Assembly (NCBI GenBank): GCA_008501635.1
Contig: QQUJ01000001.1
Span: 1 to 64,000 of the forward strand
Length of the DNA: 64,000 nucleotides
Direction of reading: 5' to 3'
DNA from: Pseudomonadota bacterium
GTDB taxonomy: Bacteria > Pseudomonadota > Gammaproteobacteria > QQUJ01
Part shown: positions 43,290 to 52,390 of the stretch, in pieces
Layout: the number at the start of each line of letters is the position of its first letter
How positions within the stretch are numbered: the stretch's first letter is position 1
Translations under genes and position numbers: made by a program
The notes under the pieces: model-generated
Database searches by the model: none
What the model saw: only the letters and a program-made list of their open reading frames with translations
Told to the model about the DNA's origin: nothing

Positions 43290-45131
43290 TCAGCGCGCCA
43301 CCGATTTGATGCGACCTTTGAGACGCGCCTCTTTCACCGGGTCGACCCACCAGGTGTTGAACTGTGCGCCTTGCAGCGGGGTGATCTCCGGTCGCCCGAA
43401 CTTGTTCCAGTAGACGAGGCGATCGTAATCGATGTGCCAGTGGGGGATGACATAAAAGCCCCATTGCAGAACCCGATCCAGAGCGCGCACGCGGGTCACC
43501 AGGCTCTCGCGGTCGGGCGCCTTGACGATCAGGTCGATGAGCGCATCGACCGCCGGATTCTTGATGCCCGCAAAATTGCGGCTTCCCGGTTGCTCGGCGG
43601 CCGGCGAGGACCAGAAGTTGTGCTGTTCGTTGCCGGGTGAGAGCGACTGTCCCCAGACAAAGACGAATAGATCGAAATCGAAGGTTTCGAGCCGTTTGAT
43701 GTACTGTGCGGTGTCGATGGTGCGCACGCGCGCCGTAATGCCGAGTCGCTCCAGCGTCTGAATAAAGGGTAGGGTGATGCGTTCGAACAGGGGGCTCACC
43801 AGCATGATCTCGAATTCGAAGGGATCGCCGGCGGCATTGCGCAGTTTTCCCTCCTGGATCGACCAGCCGGCCTCTTTCAGCAGATTGACGGCGATACGGA
43901 GATTCTCGCGGATGCGTCCGCTGCCGTCGGTCCCCGGAGGTTGGTACTCCTCGGTGAAGACCCTCCGCGGGAGCTGGTCGCGATAGGGTTCGAGGAGTTG
44001 CAGCTCGGCGGGGCTGGGTGTCCCTTTGGCCTCCAGTTCGGAGTTCTGGAAATAGCTGCGGGTACGGGTGTACTGACCGTAAAACAGCGTTTGATTGGAG
44101 CGTTCGAAATCGAAGGCGTAGGCGAGGGCCTCGCGTACCCGTGCATCCTGAAACAGCGGGCGGCGGGTATTGTAGACGTAACCCTGCATGCCGGCCGGAC
44201 GGTCGTGTCCGATCTCCGCCTTGACCATCAACTTGTCGGCCACTTCGGGAATCTCGTAGGCGGTCGCCCAGTGCTTCGATGAGTTTTCGTTGCGGAAATC
44301 GAACTCACCGGCCTTGAAGGCCTCGATCACCACGGTGGCATCGCGGTAGTAGTCGTAGCGGATGACATCGTAGTTGTCTTGCCCGATGTTGACCGGAAGC
44401 GACTTCCCCCAGTAGTCATCGACGCGACGGTAGACGATGAAGCGTCCCGGCTCCAGCGAATCGATTTTGTAAGCACCGCTGCCCAGCGGTGGTTCGAGGC
44501 TGGTTTTGTTGAACTCACGTCCTTCCCAGAAGTGTTTTGGCAGTATCGCCTGCTCGCCGACGATCAGCGGCAACTCGCGGTTCTCGCCGTTGGCGAAGGT
44601 GAACTTGACGCGATGCGTGCCCAGCTTCTCCACCGCGCGGATATCCGTGTAGTAGTACTTCAGCTGCGGTGCGCCGTCGCGGCGAATAGTCTCGAAGGTA
44701 AAGATCACATCATCGGCGGTGACCGGCTTGCCGTCGTGCCAGCGGGCCTCCTGGCGCAGAGTGAAGATGATCCAGGAGCGGTCCGCGGCCAGTTCCATGG
44801 ACTCGGCCAGCAGGCCGTAGCGGGTGAAGGGTTCATCAGCCGAGGCGGTGGTCAGGGAATCGTAGAGGCTGCCGATGCCGTCGGCGGCCTCGCCCTTGAT
44901 GATGAAGGGATTGAGACTGTCGAAACTTCCTATGGAGGCGAGGCGCACCGTTCCCCCTTTGGGGGCATCGGGATTGACGTAGTCGAAGTGTCTGAAATCG
45001 GGTCCGTACTTGGGCGCGCCGTGCATCGCCAGTCCGTGGACCCTGACGGTCTCCGCGGCACCGGAGGCGAAGGGCGCGAGGAGGGCAGGTAACAGCAGGA
45101 CAAGCAGACGCAGATGGCAGGGGGTTCGCAT
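43290..45131 (-). CDS. yejA: peptide-binding protein of the Yej ABC importer
   Basis: The 613-residue periplasmic binding protein has a signal peptide (LRLLVLLLPALLAPFASGAA, residues 6-25) followed by the SBP_bac_5 domain: NPDAPKGGTVRLASIGSFDS at the N-lobe, WHDGKPVTADDVIFTFE in the middle and GTGSGAYKI-like GSGAYKIDSL. Its size and the FGLGLE-less, YejA-type opening (GLAMHGAPKYG) suit YejA. It is the first gene of the operon and therefore defines substrate entry for YejB/E/F. Confidence 0.9.
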   Translation of the reverse strand: MRTPCHLRLLVLLLPALLAPFASGAAETVRVHGLAMHGAPKYGPDFRHFDYVNPDAPKGGTVRLASIGSFDSLNPFIIKGEAADGIGSLYDSLTTASADEPFTRYGLLAESMELAADRSWIIFTLRQEARWHDGKPVTADDVIFTFETIRRDGAPQLKYYYTDIRAVEKLGTHRVKFTFANGENRELPLIVGEQAILPKHFWEGREFNKTSLEPPLGSGAYKIDSLEPGRFIVYRRVDDYWGKSLPVNIGQDNYDVIRYDYYRDATVVIEAFKAGEFDFRNENSSKHWATAYEIPEVADKLMVKAEIGHDRPAGMQGYVYNTRRPLFQDARVREALAYAFDFERSNQTLFYGQYTRTRSYFQNSELEAKGTPSPAELQLLEPYRDQLPRRVFTEEYQPPGTDGSGRIRENLRIAVNLLKEAGWSIQEGKLRNAAGDPFEFEIMLVSPLFERITLPFIQTLERLGITARVRTIDTAQYIKRLETFDFDLFVFVWGQSLSPGNEQHNFWSSPAAEQPGSRNFAGIKNPAVDALIDLIVKAPDRESLVTRVRALDRVLQWGFYVIPHWHIDYDRLVYWNKFGRPEITPLQGAQFNTWWVDPVKEARLKGRIKSVAR

Positions 45132-45251
45132 TACAGCCTCTTTTTCGTTGTGGGTGCGACCGGAGTTGGGCCTAGTGTAACCAAATCAACTCGGTGCGCG
45201 CAGGGGCGCGAGTCTCCCCTATTAGGTGCGGTGCCGGGAGGACGGTTCCCC

Positions 45252-45284
45252 AAAAGCGCGACGCCCGCACACCGGGTGCGGGCG
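45252..45284 (-). terminator. intrinsic terminator after paaK1
   Basis: On the minus strand CGCCCGCAC and GTGCGGGCG form a perfect 9-bp stem (arms 45276-45284 and 45262-45270) around a 5-base loop. CGCGCTTTT follows on the RNA side. It lies 22 bp past the stop of the phenylacetate-CoA ligase gene and before yejA. Confidence 0.75.
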
Positions 45285-45305
45285 CTGAAGGGAGACAGGA
45301 GGGGA

Positions 45306-46646
45306 TCAGTTCTTGCGCAGATCGCGCACGCGTACCGCCTTGCCCTGGGAACGCGGTACCTCGCCGGGCCGCTTCATCTCCACGGTGCAGGTGACGCCGA
45401 TCAGTGATTTGATGTGGTGACGGATTTCCTGCGCCAGGGCGGGATAACCGCTCGCGGCGGTCTGCGGGGCGGCCTCGACTTCGACGGTGAGATCGTCCAT
45501 CGAACCCTCGCGACGCACCACCAGTTGATAGTAGGGGGCGATGCCCGCGAAACCCACCAGCACCGCCTCGACCTGCGAGGGATAGAGATTGACGCCGCGG
45601 ATGATCAGCATGTCGTCGTTGCGCCCGGTGACGCGCAGGATGCGCACATGGGTACGACCGCAGGCACAGGGCTCATCGGTCAGGCGGGTGATATCACGGG
45701 TGCGGTAGCGGATCATCGGCAACGCCTGTTTGGTGAGGGTGGTGATCACCAGTTCACCCGATGCGCCCATGGGCAGCGGTGCGCCCGATTCGGGGTCGAT
45801 GATCTCGAACAGGAAGTGATCCTCCCAGCCGTGCAGCCCGGCGCGTTCTTCCATGCACTCGGCGGCCACGCCCGGCCCCATGATCTCCGACAGGCCGTAG
45901 TTGTCGGCGGCGCGTATCCCCAGACGCCGATCGAGCTCGGCACGCAGCGCTTCGCTCCACGGTTCGGCGCCGAAGAAGCCGACGGCCAACGGCGTCGCGC
46001 GCAGATCGACCCCCATCTGCTCGGCGACTTCGGCGATGTTGAGCGCGTAGGAGGGTGTTGCGCAGAGCACGCGCGCCCCGAAATCCTGCAGCAACAGCAC
46101 CTGCTTTTCGGTATTGCCGCCGGACATGGGAATCACCGTGCAGCCGAGACGTTCCGCGCCATAGTGGCTGCCCAGGCCGCCGGTGAACAGGCCGTAGCCG
46201 AAGGCGTTGTGGACGATATCGCCGGGCCGGGCGCCGCTGGTGGAGAGGGTGCGTGCCATCAGATCGCACCAGGTGTTGAGGTCGTCTCGCGTATAGCCGA
46301 CCACGGTCGATTTGCCGGTGGTGCCGGAGGAGGCGTGCAGGCGCACCAGTTGCTCGCGCGGCACGGCGAACAGGCCGAAGGGGTAGGCATCGCGCAGATC
46401 GCTCTTGACCGTGAACGGGAAACGCCGCAGATCGTCCAAGGACTCCAGATCAGAGGGTGTCACTCCCGCCGCTGTGAATTTTTCCCGGTAGCGGGGAACA
46501 TTTTCATAAGCGTGAGGCAGCAGATTTTTCAGCCGCTGCAACTGCAGAGCGGCCAGATCGGAGCGCGGCAGCGTCTCCAGTTCCGGCTGGTAGTAATAAC
46601 CGTCTCGGGTGCCGGGATTGATCCCCAGTCGTGCGGTCGATGCCAT
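45306..46646 (-). CDS. paaK: phenylacetate-CoA ligase paralog 1
   Basis: This 446-residue cytoplasmic adenylate-forming enzyme would convert an arylacetate, ATP and CoA to the CoA thioester. The P-loop-like motif is LHASSGTTGKSTVVGYT, followed by GAEPWSEALR, DNYGLSEIMGPGVA, the hinge GRNDDMLIIRG and the C-terminal Lys in SQGKAVRV. GGGGGAGG precedes ATG 46646. It is the last gene of the aromatic region and ends at a terminator. Its C-terminal 80 residues are almost identical to paralog 3, while the N-terminal part differs more, so its preferred acid may differ. Confidence 0.9.
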   Translation of the reverse strand: MASTARLGINPGTRDGYYYQPELETLPRSDLAALQLQRLKNLLPHAYENVPRYREKFTAAGVTPSDLESLDDLRRFPFTVKSDLRDAYPFGLFAVPREQLVRLHASSGTTGKSTVVGYTRDDLNTWCDLMARTLSTSGARPGDIVHNAFGYGLFTGGLGSHYGAERLGCTVIPMSGGNTEKQVLLLQDFGARVLCATPSYALNIAEVAEQMGVDLRATPLAVGFFGAEPWSEALRAELDRRLGIRAADNYGLSEIMGPGVAAECMEERAGLHGWEDHFLFEIIDPESGAPLPMGASGELVITTLTKQALPMIRYRTRDITRLTDEPCACGRTHVRILRVTGRNDDMLIIRGVNLYPSQVEAVLVGFAGIAPYYQLVVRREGSMDDLTVEVEAAPQTAASGYPALAQEIRHHIKSLIGVTCTVEMKRPGEVPRSQGKAVRVRDLRKN

Positions 46647-46786
46647 GTTTCCTCCCCCTCGGTGCTGTGCGGGAGCGGTACGCAGCGCGACGTACCGCAG
46701 AGCACGTTGCGTGGTTTGGCCGTTCCCCCGTTCCTGCTTCGTTGGCAGGATCGATTTCAGTTGATGCGACTCGCCCCTCGCGGTGT

Positions 46787-46876
46787 TCCTTCTCCCCGGG
46801 ACGGGGGAGATGAGGGGGAGGGTTTGATTAAAGCGTTTCCCTCACCCCAGCCCTCTCCCAACGGGAAGGGAGAGAC
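46787..46876. repeat. CCCTCACCCC-type intergenic inverted repeat
   Basis: Two G/C-rich arms face each other: CCTTCTCCCCGGGACGGGGG (from 46787) and CCCTCACCCCAGCCCTCTCC (from 46840), ending GGGAAGGGAGAG. Elements of this kind are scattered in many proteobacterial genomes. It lies between paaK1 and the MITE. Confidence 0.65.
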
Positions 46877-46908
46877 AACGAATCGCAGCTTTTTCGACTT
46901 CTCGGGTT

Positions 46909-47076
46909 CTAGGGATCCTCTGATCAAGTCGTGTTCAGCGATTCTGCAGCCCAGAAGCGACGATTTCGGCGTTGGAAAGCTTGGCAATAACTGCCTATTA
47001 CGCGCGCTTTCCGCCTTGAACTCGTCGCTTCTGGACAACACTCTCATCTAAACAGACTTAATCAGAGGTTCCCTAG
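46909..47076. mobile_element. IS5-type MITE (168 bp)
   Basis: The terminal repeats CTAGGGATCCTCTGATCAAG (46909-46928) and CTTAATCAGAGGTTCCCTAG (47057-47076) are inverted with two mismatches; the match continues to 22 bp. CTAG at each outer edge fits the 4-bp YTAR target duplication of IS5-family elements. A second, perfect 13-bp inverted pair (CCAGAAGCGACGA 46951-46963 and its partner 47022-47034) lies inside, so the whole element folds on itself. It encodes nothing. Confidence 0.8.
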
Positions 47077-47624
47077 TTGATCGTCCGGTATTTCATGCGG
47101 ATCTCTGCCGGATGTTCCTGGGCTTCGCCGCGCCGCCTGCGACGTTTCGATTCGATGATCGAGGCGATCTCCTTCGGATCACCGAAGTAAATGCAATGCC
47201 CCAGGCAGATATTGTCGGCGCACGCCGGTATCAGTCCCTTTTCTACCCGATGATGGCAGAGATTGCACTTCTGGGTGATGTTTTCGCCGTGATTCATGGT
47301 GATCGCCCCGGTGGGGCAGGCATCGACGCAGATCTCGCAGCCGATGCACTCGTCGTAGTCCATCACCACGATACCGTCGTCGCGCGACTCGATGCAGAAC
47401 ACCGGGCAGACCTCGATGCACGGGTGACCGTCGCAGAGCGAATGGGTGCAGGCGTTGACGTTGTAAGTGAAGGCCAGTTCGCCATCGACCAGTTTGGGCC
47501 CGTCCTCCAGCACATCGATCAGCTTGACGCCGTGGTCGGTGTTGTTCTCCTGCTTGCACGCCACCTCGCAGGCCAGGCAACCCCAGCACGCCTCGTGATC
47601 GATGATCAGTGCCAGCTCACCCAT
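47073..47624 (-). CDS. 4Fe-4S electron-transfer subunit of a molybdopterin oxidoreductase
   Basis: This 183-residue DmsB/PadC-like subunit carries up to four [4Fe-4S] clusters. The Cys groups are CWGCLACEVACK, CTHSLCDGHPCIEVCP, CIGCEICVDACP and CNLCHH with CADNICLGHC. No Tat signal is present, so it works in the cytoplasm. Its start overlaps the end of the catalytic subunit gene by 8 bp. It should pass electrons from that enzyme to an acceptor; no membrane anchor gene follows. The stop lies next to the MITE, whose end overlaps the last bases. Confidence 0.88.
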   Translation of the reverse strand: MGELALIIDHEACWGCLACEVACKQENNTDHGVKLIDVLEDGPKLVDGELAFTYNVNACTHSLCDGHPCIEVCPVFCIESRDDGIVVMDYDECIGCEICVDACPTGAITMNHGENITQKCNLCHHRVEKGLIPACADNICLGHCIYFGDPKEIASIIESKRRRRRGEAQEHPAEIRMKYRTIN

Positions 47625-49785
47625 GGCTGCTGCCTTCCTGGTTCTCGGAACGATAGATTTTGCACAGCAGGGTACGCACGCTGGTGGCCCCCATGGCCGG
47701 ATCGCAGGACTCGTAGGAGTTGTCGGTCAGCACGTTGATGTTGGAGTCGTTCCAGCCGTGGCCGGGATCTTTCTTCTCCGGGTACCACCATGCGTGCTGC
47801 GCGCCGAGCACCTGGGGATGGATACCGGAGAATATTTTGGCACGCTGCTTGGCTCTGCCGCGCAGTGATTCGATGGTCACCCAGTCGCCCTCTTTGATGC
47901 CGAGCTGTTTTGCAGTGTCCGGGTGAATCTCGATGAAAGGCTCGGGGCGTTGCTCGCGCAGCCACGGTGACTGAAAGTTTTCGGTGTGGAAGTAACCCGG
48001 CGAGCGGGCGCCGGTCACCAGGATGTAGGGGAACTCCTTGAGCAGCTCGGGCGTGCTTACGGGACTCTCCGACGGTTCGCGGTAGCGGGGCAGCGGGTCG
48101 TAACCCCACTCCTCGAGTTTGGTGGAGTAGAGTTCGAACTTGCCGGTGGGTGTTGAGAAACCCTTGGTCTTGTACTTTTCGTAGCTCATCTCGCCACGAA
48201 TGTACTTCATCTCCTTGAACTCTTTCCAGGTGATGCCCATGGGTTCGAGGATGTAGTCCAGTCCGCCTTCGAAATTGTCCCACCAGTGCTCGCCCTGGCC
48301 GACGCGGTGCGCCAGATCGTTGAGCATCTCATGGTCGGAACGGCACTCGGCGATCTCGACGACTTTGCGGCGCGGCAGGATATAACCGTGACGTTTCCAG
48401 AAATCCGCGACGTAGTCCATCTCCAGCCAGGTGGCGGCCGGGAGTACGATATCTGCCAGCTCTGCGGTAGGGGTGATGAAGAAGTCCGCCACGGCCATGA
48501 ACTCCACCTTCTCCAGCGCCTTGTAGACCTCCTGCGCGTTGGCGCGGGTCATCACCGGGTTGGAGCTGATGAAAAAGCACATCTTCACCGGGTAGGGCTC
48601 TTCGTCGATGATCGCATCCCACACCGCCTTGGGATTCATGATGGCGAAGTTGTGGGCCAGCTTGAAGCGGTCGCCGCCGAGGCGTTTGGCCTTCTGCTCC
48701 GCGGAGATCTCTTTGTGGGCGCCGAACTGCCCGACGTTGCGTACCTTGGGCGTCTTGAACAGCACCTGTCCGCCCTTGCGATCGATGTTGCCCGTGAGCC
48801 CCATCAACGCCATCAATGTGCGGTTGTTGTCGGCGCAGTTGATCTGCTGCTCAATGGCCACACCCCATTGGATGCCGGCCGACTTGGCCGTGGCGTACAG
48901 GCGCGCGGCCGCGGCGATCTTCTCCGCCGGCACCCAGGTGATCTCGGCCACCTTGTCCAGCGGGTACTCCTTGACGCGTTCGACGAAGGGTTCCCAGCCG
49001 TGCACGTGGTTGGCAACGAATTCTTTATCGTAAAGTTCTTCCTCGATGATGCAGTGAAGCATGCCCAGCGCCAGTGCCGTGTCGGTACCGGGACGCAGCT
49101 GCAGCCACAGATCGGCGCGCGCGGCGAGGCGCGTCATGCGCGGATCAACCACGATCAGCCTGGCGCCTTCCTCGATGGAGACCGACAGCGATTCGCCCTT
49201 GTATTCATCCGAGTTGCCGATGACCAGGTTGTTGCCCCACACCATGATGCATTCCGGATGGTTCTCGTAGTCGACGATGGGATTGGAACCGCAGGTAATG
49301 ATACTGGTGGAGATACGCGGGCCATAGCAGAGGTGCCCGGCGGTGAGCACGTTGGGCGTGCCCAGCAGATTGGCGAAACGGTAGATCACCGCTTCGTTTT
49401 CACGCCCGGTGCCGTAGCCCATGACGATGGATTCGGCGCCGAACTCGGCCTTGTAGCCGTTGATTTTTTCAGCGATGGTATCCAGTGCCTCGTCCCAGGT
49501 GATCCGCTCCCACTGGCCGCTGCCCTTGGGGCCGATGCGCTTGACGGGATGCAGCAGACGATCCGGATGATAGGCGATCTGCGTGGTCGCCAATCCTTTG
49601 CTGCACAAGGTGCCGTGCGCGATGGGACACTCCGGGTCGCCCGCGATCTTCTCCACCTTGTTGTCCTTGGTGTAGATCAATACGCCGCAGCCGCCGTGGC
49701 ACATACGGCAATGACTCTTGGTGACGGAGTCGTAGCCATAGACCTCCTGCTCACGCTCGGCGTTTGAGTATACGAACTCGACCAT
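47617..49785 (-). CDS. molybdopterin-dependent oxidoreductase catalytic subunit (PadB-like group)
   Basis: The 722-residue DMSO-reductase-family enzyme has an N-terminal [4Fe-4S] site (CRMCHGGCGVLIY, then Cys in GTLCSKGLA), the cofactor-binding segments VWGNNLVIGNSDE and LPAATWLEMDY, and a C-terminal molydop_binding domain (about 600-710). HLCYGPR is near the expected Mo-ligand position. No Tat signal is seen, so it is cytoplasmic. AGGAGGGGG precedes ATG 49785. The substrate is unknown. The place between paaK1 and the AraC/paaK2 genes suggests oxidation of an aryl-acetyl-CoA or a related compound; the true padB gene would lie beyond 64000. Confidence 0.85.
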   Translation of the reverse strand: MVEFVYSNAEREQEVYGYDSVTKSHCRMCHGGCGVLIYTKDNKVEKIAGDPECPIAHGTLCSKGLATTQIAYHPDRLLHPVKRIGPKGSGQWERITWDEALDTIAEKINGYKAEFGAESIVMGYGTGRENEAVIYRFANLLGTPNVLTAGHLCYGPRISTSIITCGSNPIVDYENHPECIMVWGNNLVIGNSDEYKGESLSVSIEEGARLIVVDPRMTRLAARADLWLQLRPGTDTALALGMLHCIIEEELYDKEFVANHVHGWEPFVERVKEYPLDKVAEITWVPAEKIAAAARLYATAKSAGIQWGVAIEQQINCADNNRTLMALMGLTGNIDRKGGQVLFKTPKVRNVGQFGAHKEISAEQKAKRLGGDRFKLAHNFAIMNPKAVWDAIIDEEPYPVKMCFFISSNPVMTRANAQEVYKALEKVEFMAVADFFITPTAELADIVLPAATWLEMDYVADFWKRHGYILPRRKVVEIAECRSDHEMLNDLAHRVGQGEHWWDNFEGGLDYILEPMGITWKEFKEMKYIRGEMSYEKYKTKGFSTPTGKFELYSTKLEEWGYDPLPRYREPSESPVSTPELLKEFPYILVTGARSPGYFHTENFQSPWLREQRPEPFIEIHPDTAKQLGIKEGDWVTIESLRGRAKQRAKIFSGIHPQVLGAQHAWWYPEKKDPGHGWNDSNINVLTDNSYESCDPAMGATSVRTLLCKIYRSENQEGSSHG

Positions 49786-50076
49786 TCTCGATACCCCCTC
49801 CTGTTCTTTCCAGGGACTAACTTAACCACTCGCGGCGTATGGGGGAATGGAATAATCGGCGTTAGGCGGGTAATTATCTGCAATTAGCCAGCGTTGGATT
49901 GGTATCAGATAGGTAGGGCGCAATCCCCTTGCGCCTTCGGGATCAATAGGGACAGGGACAGAGACATTGATTCTGTGGCAGCACGGTGAATTCACACAAG
50001 CAACGGTAGATCAATGACTCCGACCCCAGTGACGGACCCCATTGACGCCCGATTCCTTGATTTTGGCAGCTTTTCC
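49786..50076. other. intergenic gap with repeat-like remnant
   Basis: This gap between the molybdoenzyme gene and the araC-type gene has no supported gene. GGGACAGGGACAGAGACATTG at about 49949 resembles scattered flanks of small transposable elements. A promoter for the molybdoenzyme operon is expected here, but no clear -10/-35 pair was picked out. Confidence 0.4.
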
Positions 50077-50949
50077 TCAGCCGGCTTTGAATGCCTGCGG
50101 TGATGTCTTGGCATGCCTCCGAAACACTTTGCTGAAGTAGGAGGAGTCTGAAAAACCGAGCTGCTCGGCGATTGTTTTGATCTTCATATCAGTGAAGCGC
50201 AGATTGCGTTTGGCCTCCAGTATCAGACGCTCTTCGATGATCTGTTTGGCGGTCTTTCCCAGGTGTTGTTTTACGGCTGCCGAGAGTTGCCGTGGGGTTG
50301 TGGCAAGCGCTTGTGTGTAGAATTCGACGTCATGATGTATCGTGTAGTTGGCCTCCAGCACGGTTAGGAATCTGCTGAGTAGAGAATTGTCGGCCTCGCT
50401 GTTCTCATGCGCGGTTGCGCTGTCATAAAGCAGCCGCTCTATCTTGATGAGCAGCGCTTGCAGGAGATGCTGAAGGACGGCAACGTCGGCCGTTGGATAC
50501 GTGTGCTCATACTCTTCGTCAATCAGTTTCAGCAGCTGTTTGATGGATTGCGAATCCTTCTTATCGATATGCAGCGCGGGCAGCGTTTGAACGTTGTTGA
50601 ACAGCGCGTGGTAGAAACGGCCTGCCGGTGTCGCCGAGTCGGGAAGAAAATCATCGGTAAAGCTCAAGACATAACCGTGAATTCCTTTCGCTTCCAGGAA
50701 GCAGTGCACCTGACCCTGCGCGATCAGGTAAACAGTGTCGGGGTGTATCGCGAGGCGTTTGCCGTCGATTTCGTGCTGGCCAGCTCCGGAGGCTACCCAG
50801 ATCAGCTCCTGAAAGTTATGGCGATGGGGTCGTTCGTTTTTCACGACTTGTGGTCGTGGATAGTAGAGATCGCGAAGTCTGCGAATTTGGAAGGCGACCG
50901 GTTGCGCCCTGTCCAGGTCGATATGTGGAATCTGAGGTGAACCGGTCAT
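50077..50949 (-). CDS. AraC-family transcriptional regulator
   Basis: The 290-residue protein has an N-terminal cupin ligand domain (about 20-110; ERPHRHNFQELIWVASGAGQ and then YLIAQGQVHCF) and a C-terminal double helix-turn-helix (about 200-290; TPRQLSAAVKQHLGK, then MKIKTIAEQLGFSDSSYFSK). It lies in the middle of the aromatic acid cluster and is the best candidate for a local activator responding to an arylacetate. It is downstream of paaK2 and separated from it by a strong hairpin. Confidence 0.9.
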   Translation of the reverse strand: MTGSPQIPHIDLDRAQPVAFQIRRLRDLYYPRPQVVKNERPHRHNFQELIWVASGAGQHEIDGKRLAIHPDTVYLIAQGQVHCFLEAKGIHGYVLSFTDDFLPDSATPAGRFYHALFNNVQTLPALHIDKKDSQSIKQLLKLIDEEYEHTYPTADVAVLQHLLQALLIKIERLLYDSATAHENSEADNSLLSRFLTVLEANYTIHHDVEFYTQALATTPRQLSAAVKQHLGKTAKQIIEERLILEAKRNLRFTDMKIKTIAEQLGFSDSSYFSKVFRRHAKTSPQAFKAG

Positions 50950-50977
50950 GGTGAATCAACGCTAGCTTGTCATGCGG

Positions 50978-51006
50978 CCTCTGACGCGTTTGCGACGCGT
51001 CAGAGG
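50978..51006. terminator. strong hairpin between paaK2 and the AraC gene
   Basis: CCTCTGACGCG and CGCGTCAGAGG form a perfect 11-bp stem around a 7-base loop. No U-run follows on the minus strand, so it may attenuate, stabilise the paaK2 mRNA end or act as an operator rather than terminate fully. Confidence 0.5.
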
Positions 51007-51019
51007 TATCGCTGGGCCG

Positions 51020-52342
51020 TTACTTTTTACGCAGATCCTTGACACGCACCGCCTTACCCTGGGAGCGCGGCACCTCGCCGGGCTTTTTCATCTCGACTTT
51101 GCAGGTCACACCGATCATCGATTTGATGTGGTGACGCGCCTCGGCAGCGACCTCGGTATAACGCGACGGATCGGTCTCCGGCAGCGCTTCCGCTTCCACC
51201 GTCAGGTCGTCCATGTTGCCTTCACGCCGAACTACCAACTGATAGTAGGGAGCGATTCCTTCCTGGCCCACCAGCACCGCTTCAACCTGCGAGGGGTAGA
51301 CGTTGACGCCGCGGATGATCAGCATGTCGTCGTTGCGCCCGGTGACCCGCAGGATGCGCACGTGGGTGCGGCCGCAGGCGCAGGGCTCGTCGGTGAGGCG
51401 GGTGATGTCGCGGGTGCGATAGCGAATCATCGGCAGCGCCTGCTTGGTGAGCGTGGTGATGACCAGTTCGCCGGTGTCGCCCATGGGCAGCGGTTCACCG
51501 CTTTCCGGGTCGATGATCTCGAACAGGAAGTGATCCTCCCAGCCGTGCAACCCCGCCTGGGCTTCGCAGCACTCGACCGCCACGCCCGGTCCCATGATCT
51601 CGGAGAGGCCGTAGATGTCGACCGCCTTGATGCCCAGGTGCTGCTCCAGTTCGGCACGCATGGCGTCCGACCAGGGTTCGGCGCCGAAGATGCCGATGGC
51701 CAATGGGCCGGAGCGCAGATCGATGCCCTCCTGCTCGGCCAGTTCGGCGATATTGAGCGCGTAGGAGGGCGTGGCGCAGAGGGCGCGGGCGCCGAAGTCC
51801 TGCAGCAGCACGATCTGCTTTTCGGTGTTGCCGCCGGACATGGGTACGACCGTGGCGCCGAGCCGCTCGGCGCCATAATGGGCGCCCAGGCCGCCGGTGA
51901 ACAGCCCGTAACCATAGGCGTTGTGGATGATGTCGCCGGGGCGCACACCGGTGGCGGCCATGGAGCGGGCCATCAGATCGGCCCAGGTGCCGATATCGTC
52001 GCGGGTGTAGCCGACGACCGTGGGTTTACCGGTCGTTCCGGACGAGGCATGGATCCGCACCACCTCCTCGCGCGGTACGGCGAACAGGTTGAAGGGGTAA
52101 GCATTGCGCAGATCGTCCTTCACGGTGAAGGGCAACCAGCGCACGTCGTCCAGATCGTTGACCTTATCGACCGGCAGGCCACAGGCATCGATGACCTGGC
52201 GGTAATGTGCAACGTTCCGGTAAGCGCGGCGCAGGGTTGTCTGCAGGCGTTCGAGCTGTAACTTCTCCAGCTGGTCGCGGGGCATGGCCTCCACTTCCGG
52301 CTGAAACATATAGCCGTCGCCTCCTACCTTTTTGTCACTCAT
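51020..52342 (-). CDS. paaK: phenylacetate-CoA ligase paralog 2
   Basis: This 440-residue adenylate-forming ligase has the same motif set as its neighbours: IHASSGTTGKPTVVGYT, GAEPWSDAMR, DIYGLSEIMGPGVA, GRNDDMLIIRG and the C-terminal SQGKAVRV Lys. It differs from paralogs 1 and 3 mainly in the C-terminal domain (EALPETDPSRYTEV against EAAPQTAASGYP). GGAGGGGAG precedes ATG 52342. It follows the ior-type genes on the same strand and probably belongs to their transcript. Confidence 0.9.
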   Translation of the reverse strand: MSDKKVGGDGYMFQPEVEAMPRDQLEKLQLERLQTTLRRAYRNVAHYRQVIDACGLPVDKVNDLDDVRWLPFTVKDDLRNAYPFNLFAVPREEVVRIHASSGTTGKPTVVGYTRDDIGTWADLMARSMAATGVRPGDIIHNAYGYGLFTGGLGAHYGAERLGATVVPMSGGNTEKQIVLLQDFGARALCATPSYALNIAELAEQEGIDLRSGPLAIGIFGAEPWSDAMRAELEQHLGIKAVDIYGLSEIMGPGVAVECCEAQAGLHGWEDHFLFEIIDPESGEPLPMGDTGELVITTLTKQALPMIRYRTRDITRLTDEPCACGRTHVRILRVTGRNDDMLIIRGVNVYPSQVEAVLVGQEGIAPYYQLVVRREGNMDDLTVEAEALPETDPSRYTEVAAEARHHIKSMIGVTCKVEMKKPGEVPRSQGKAVRVKDLRKK

Positions 52343-52390
52343 CGGCTCCCCTCCAATTTGTGCGTTTCGAATTGTACGTTTCGAACTAGT

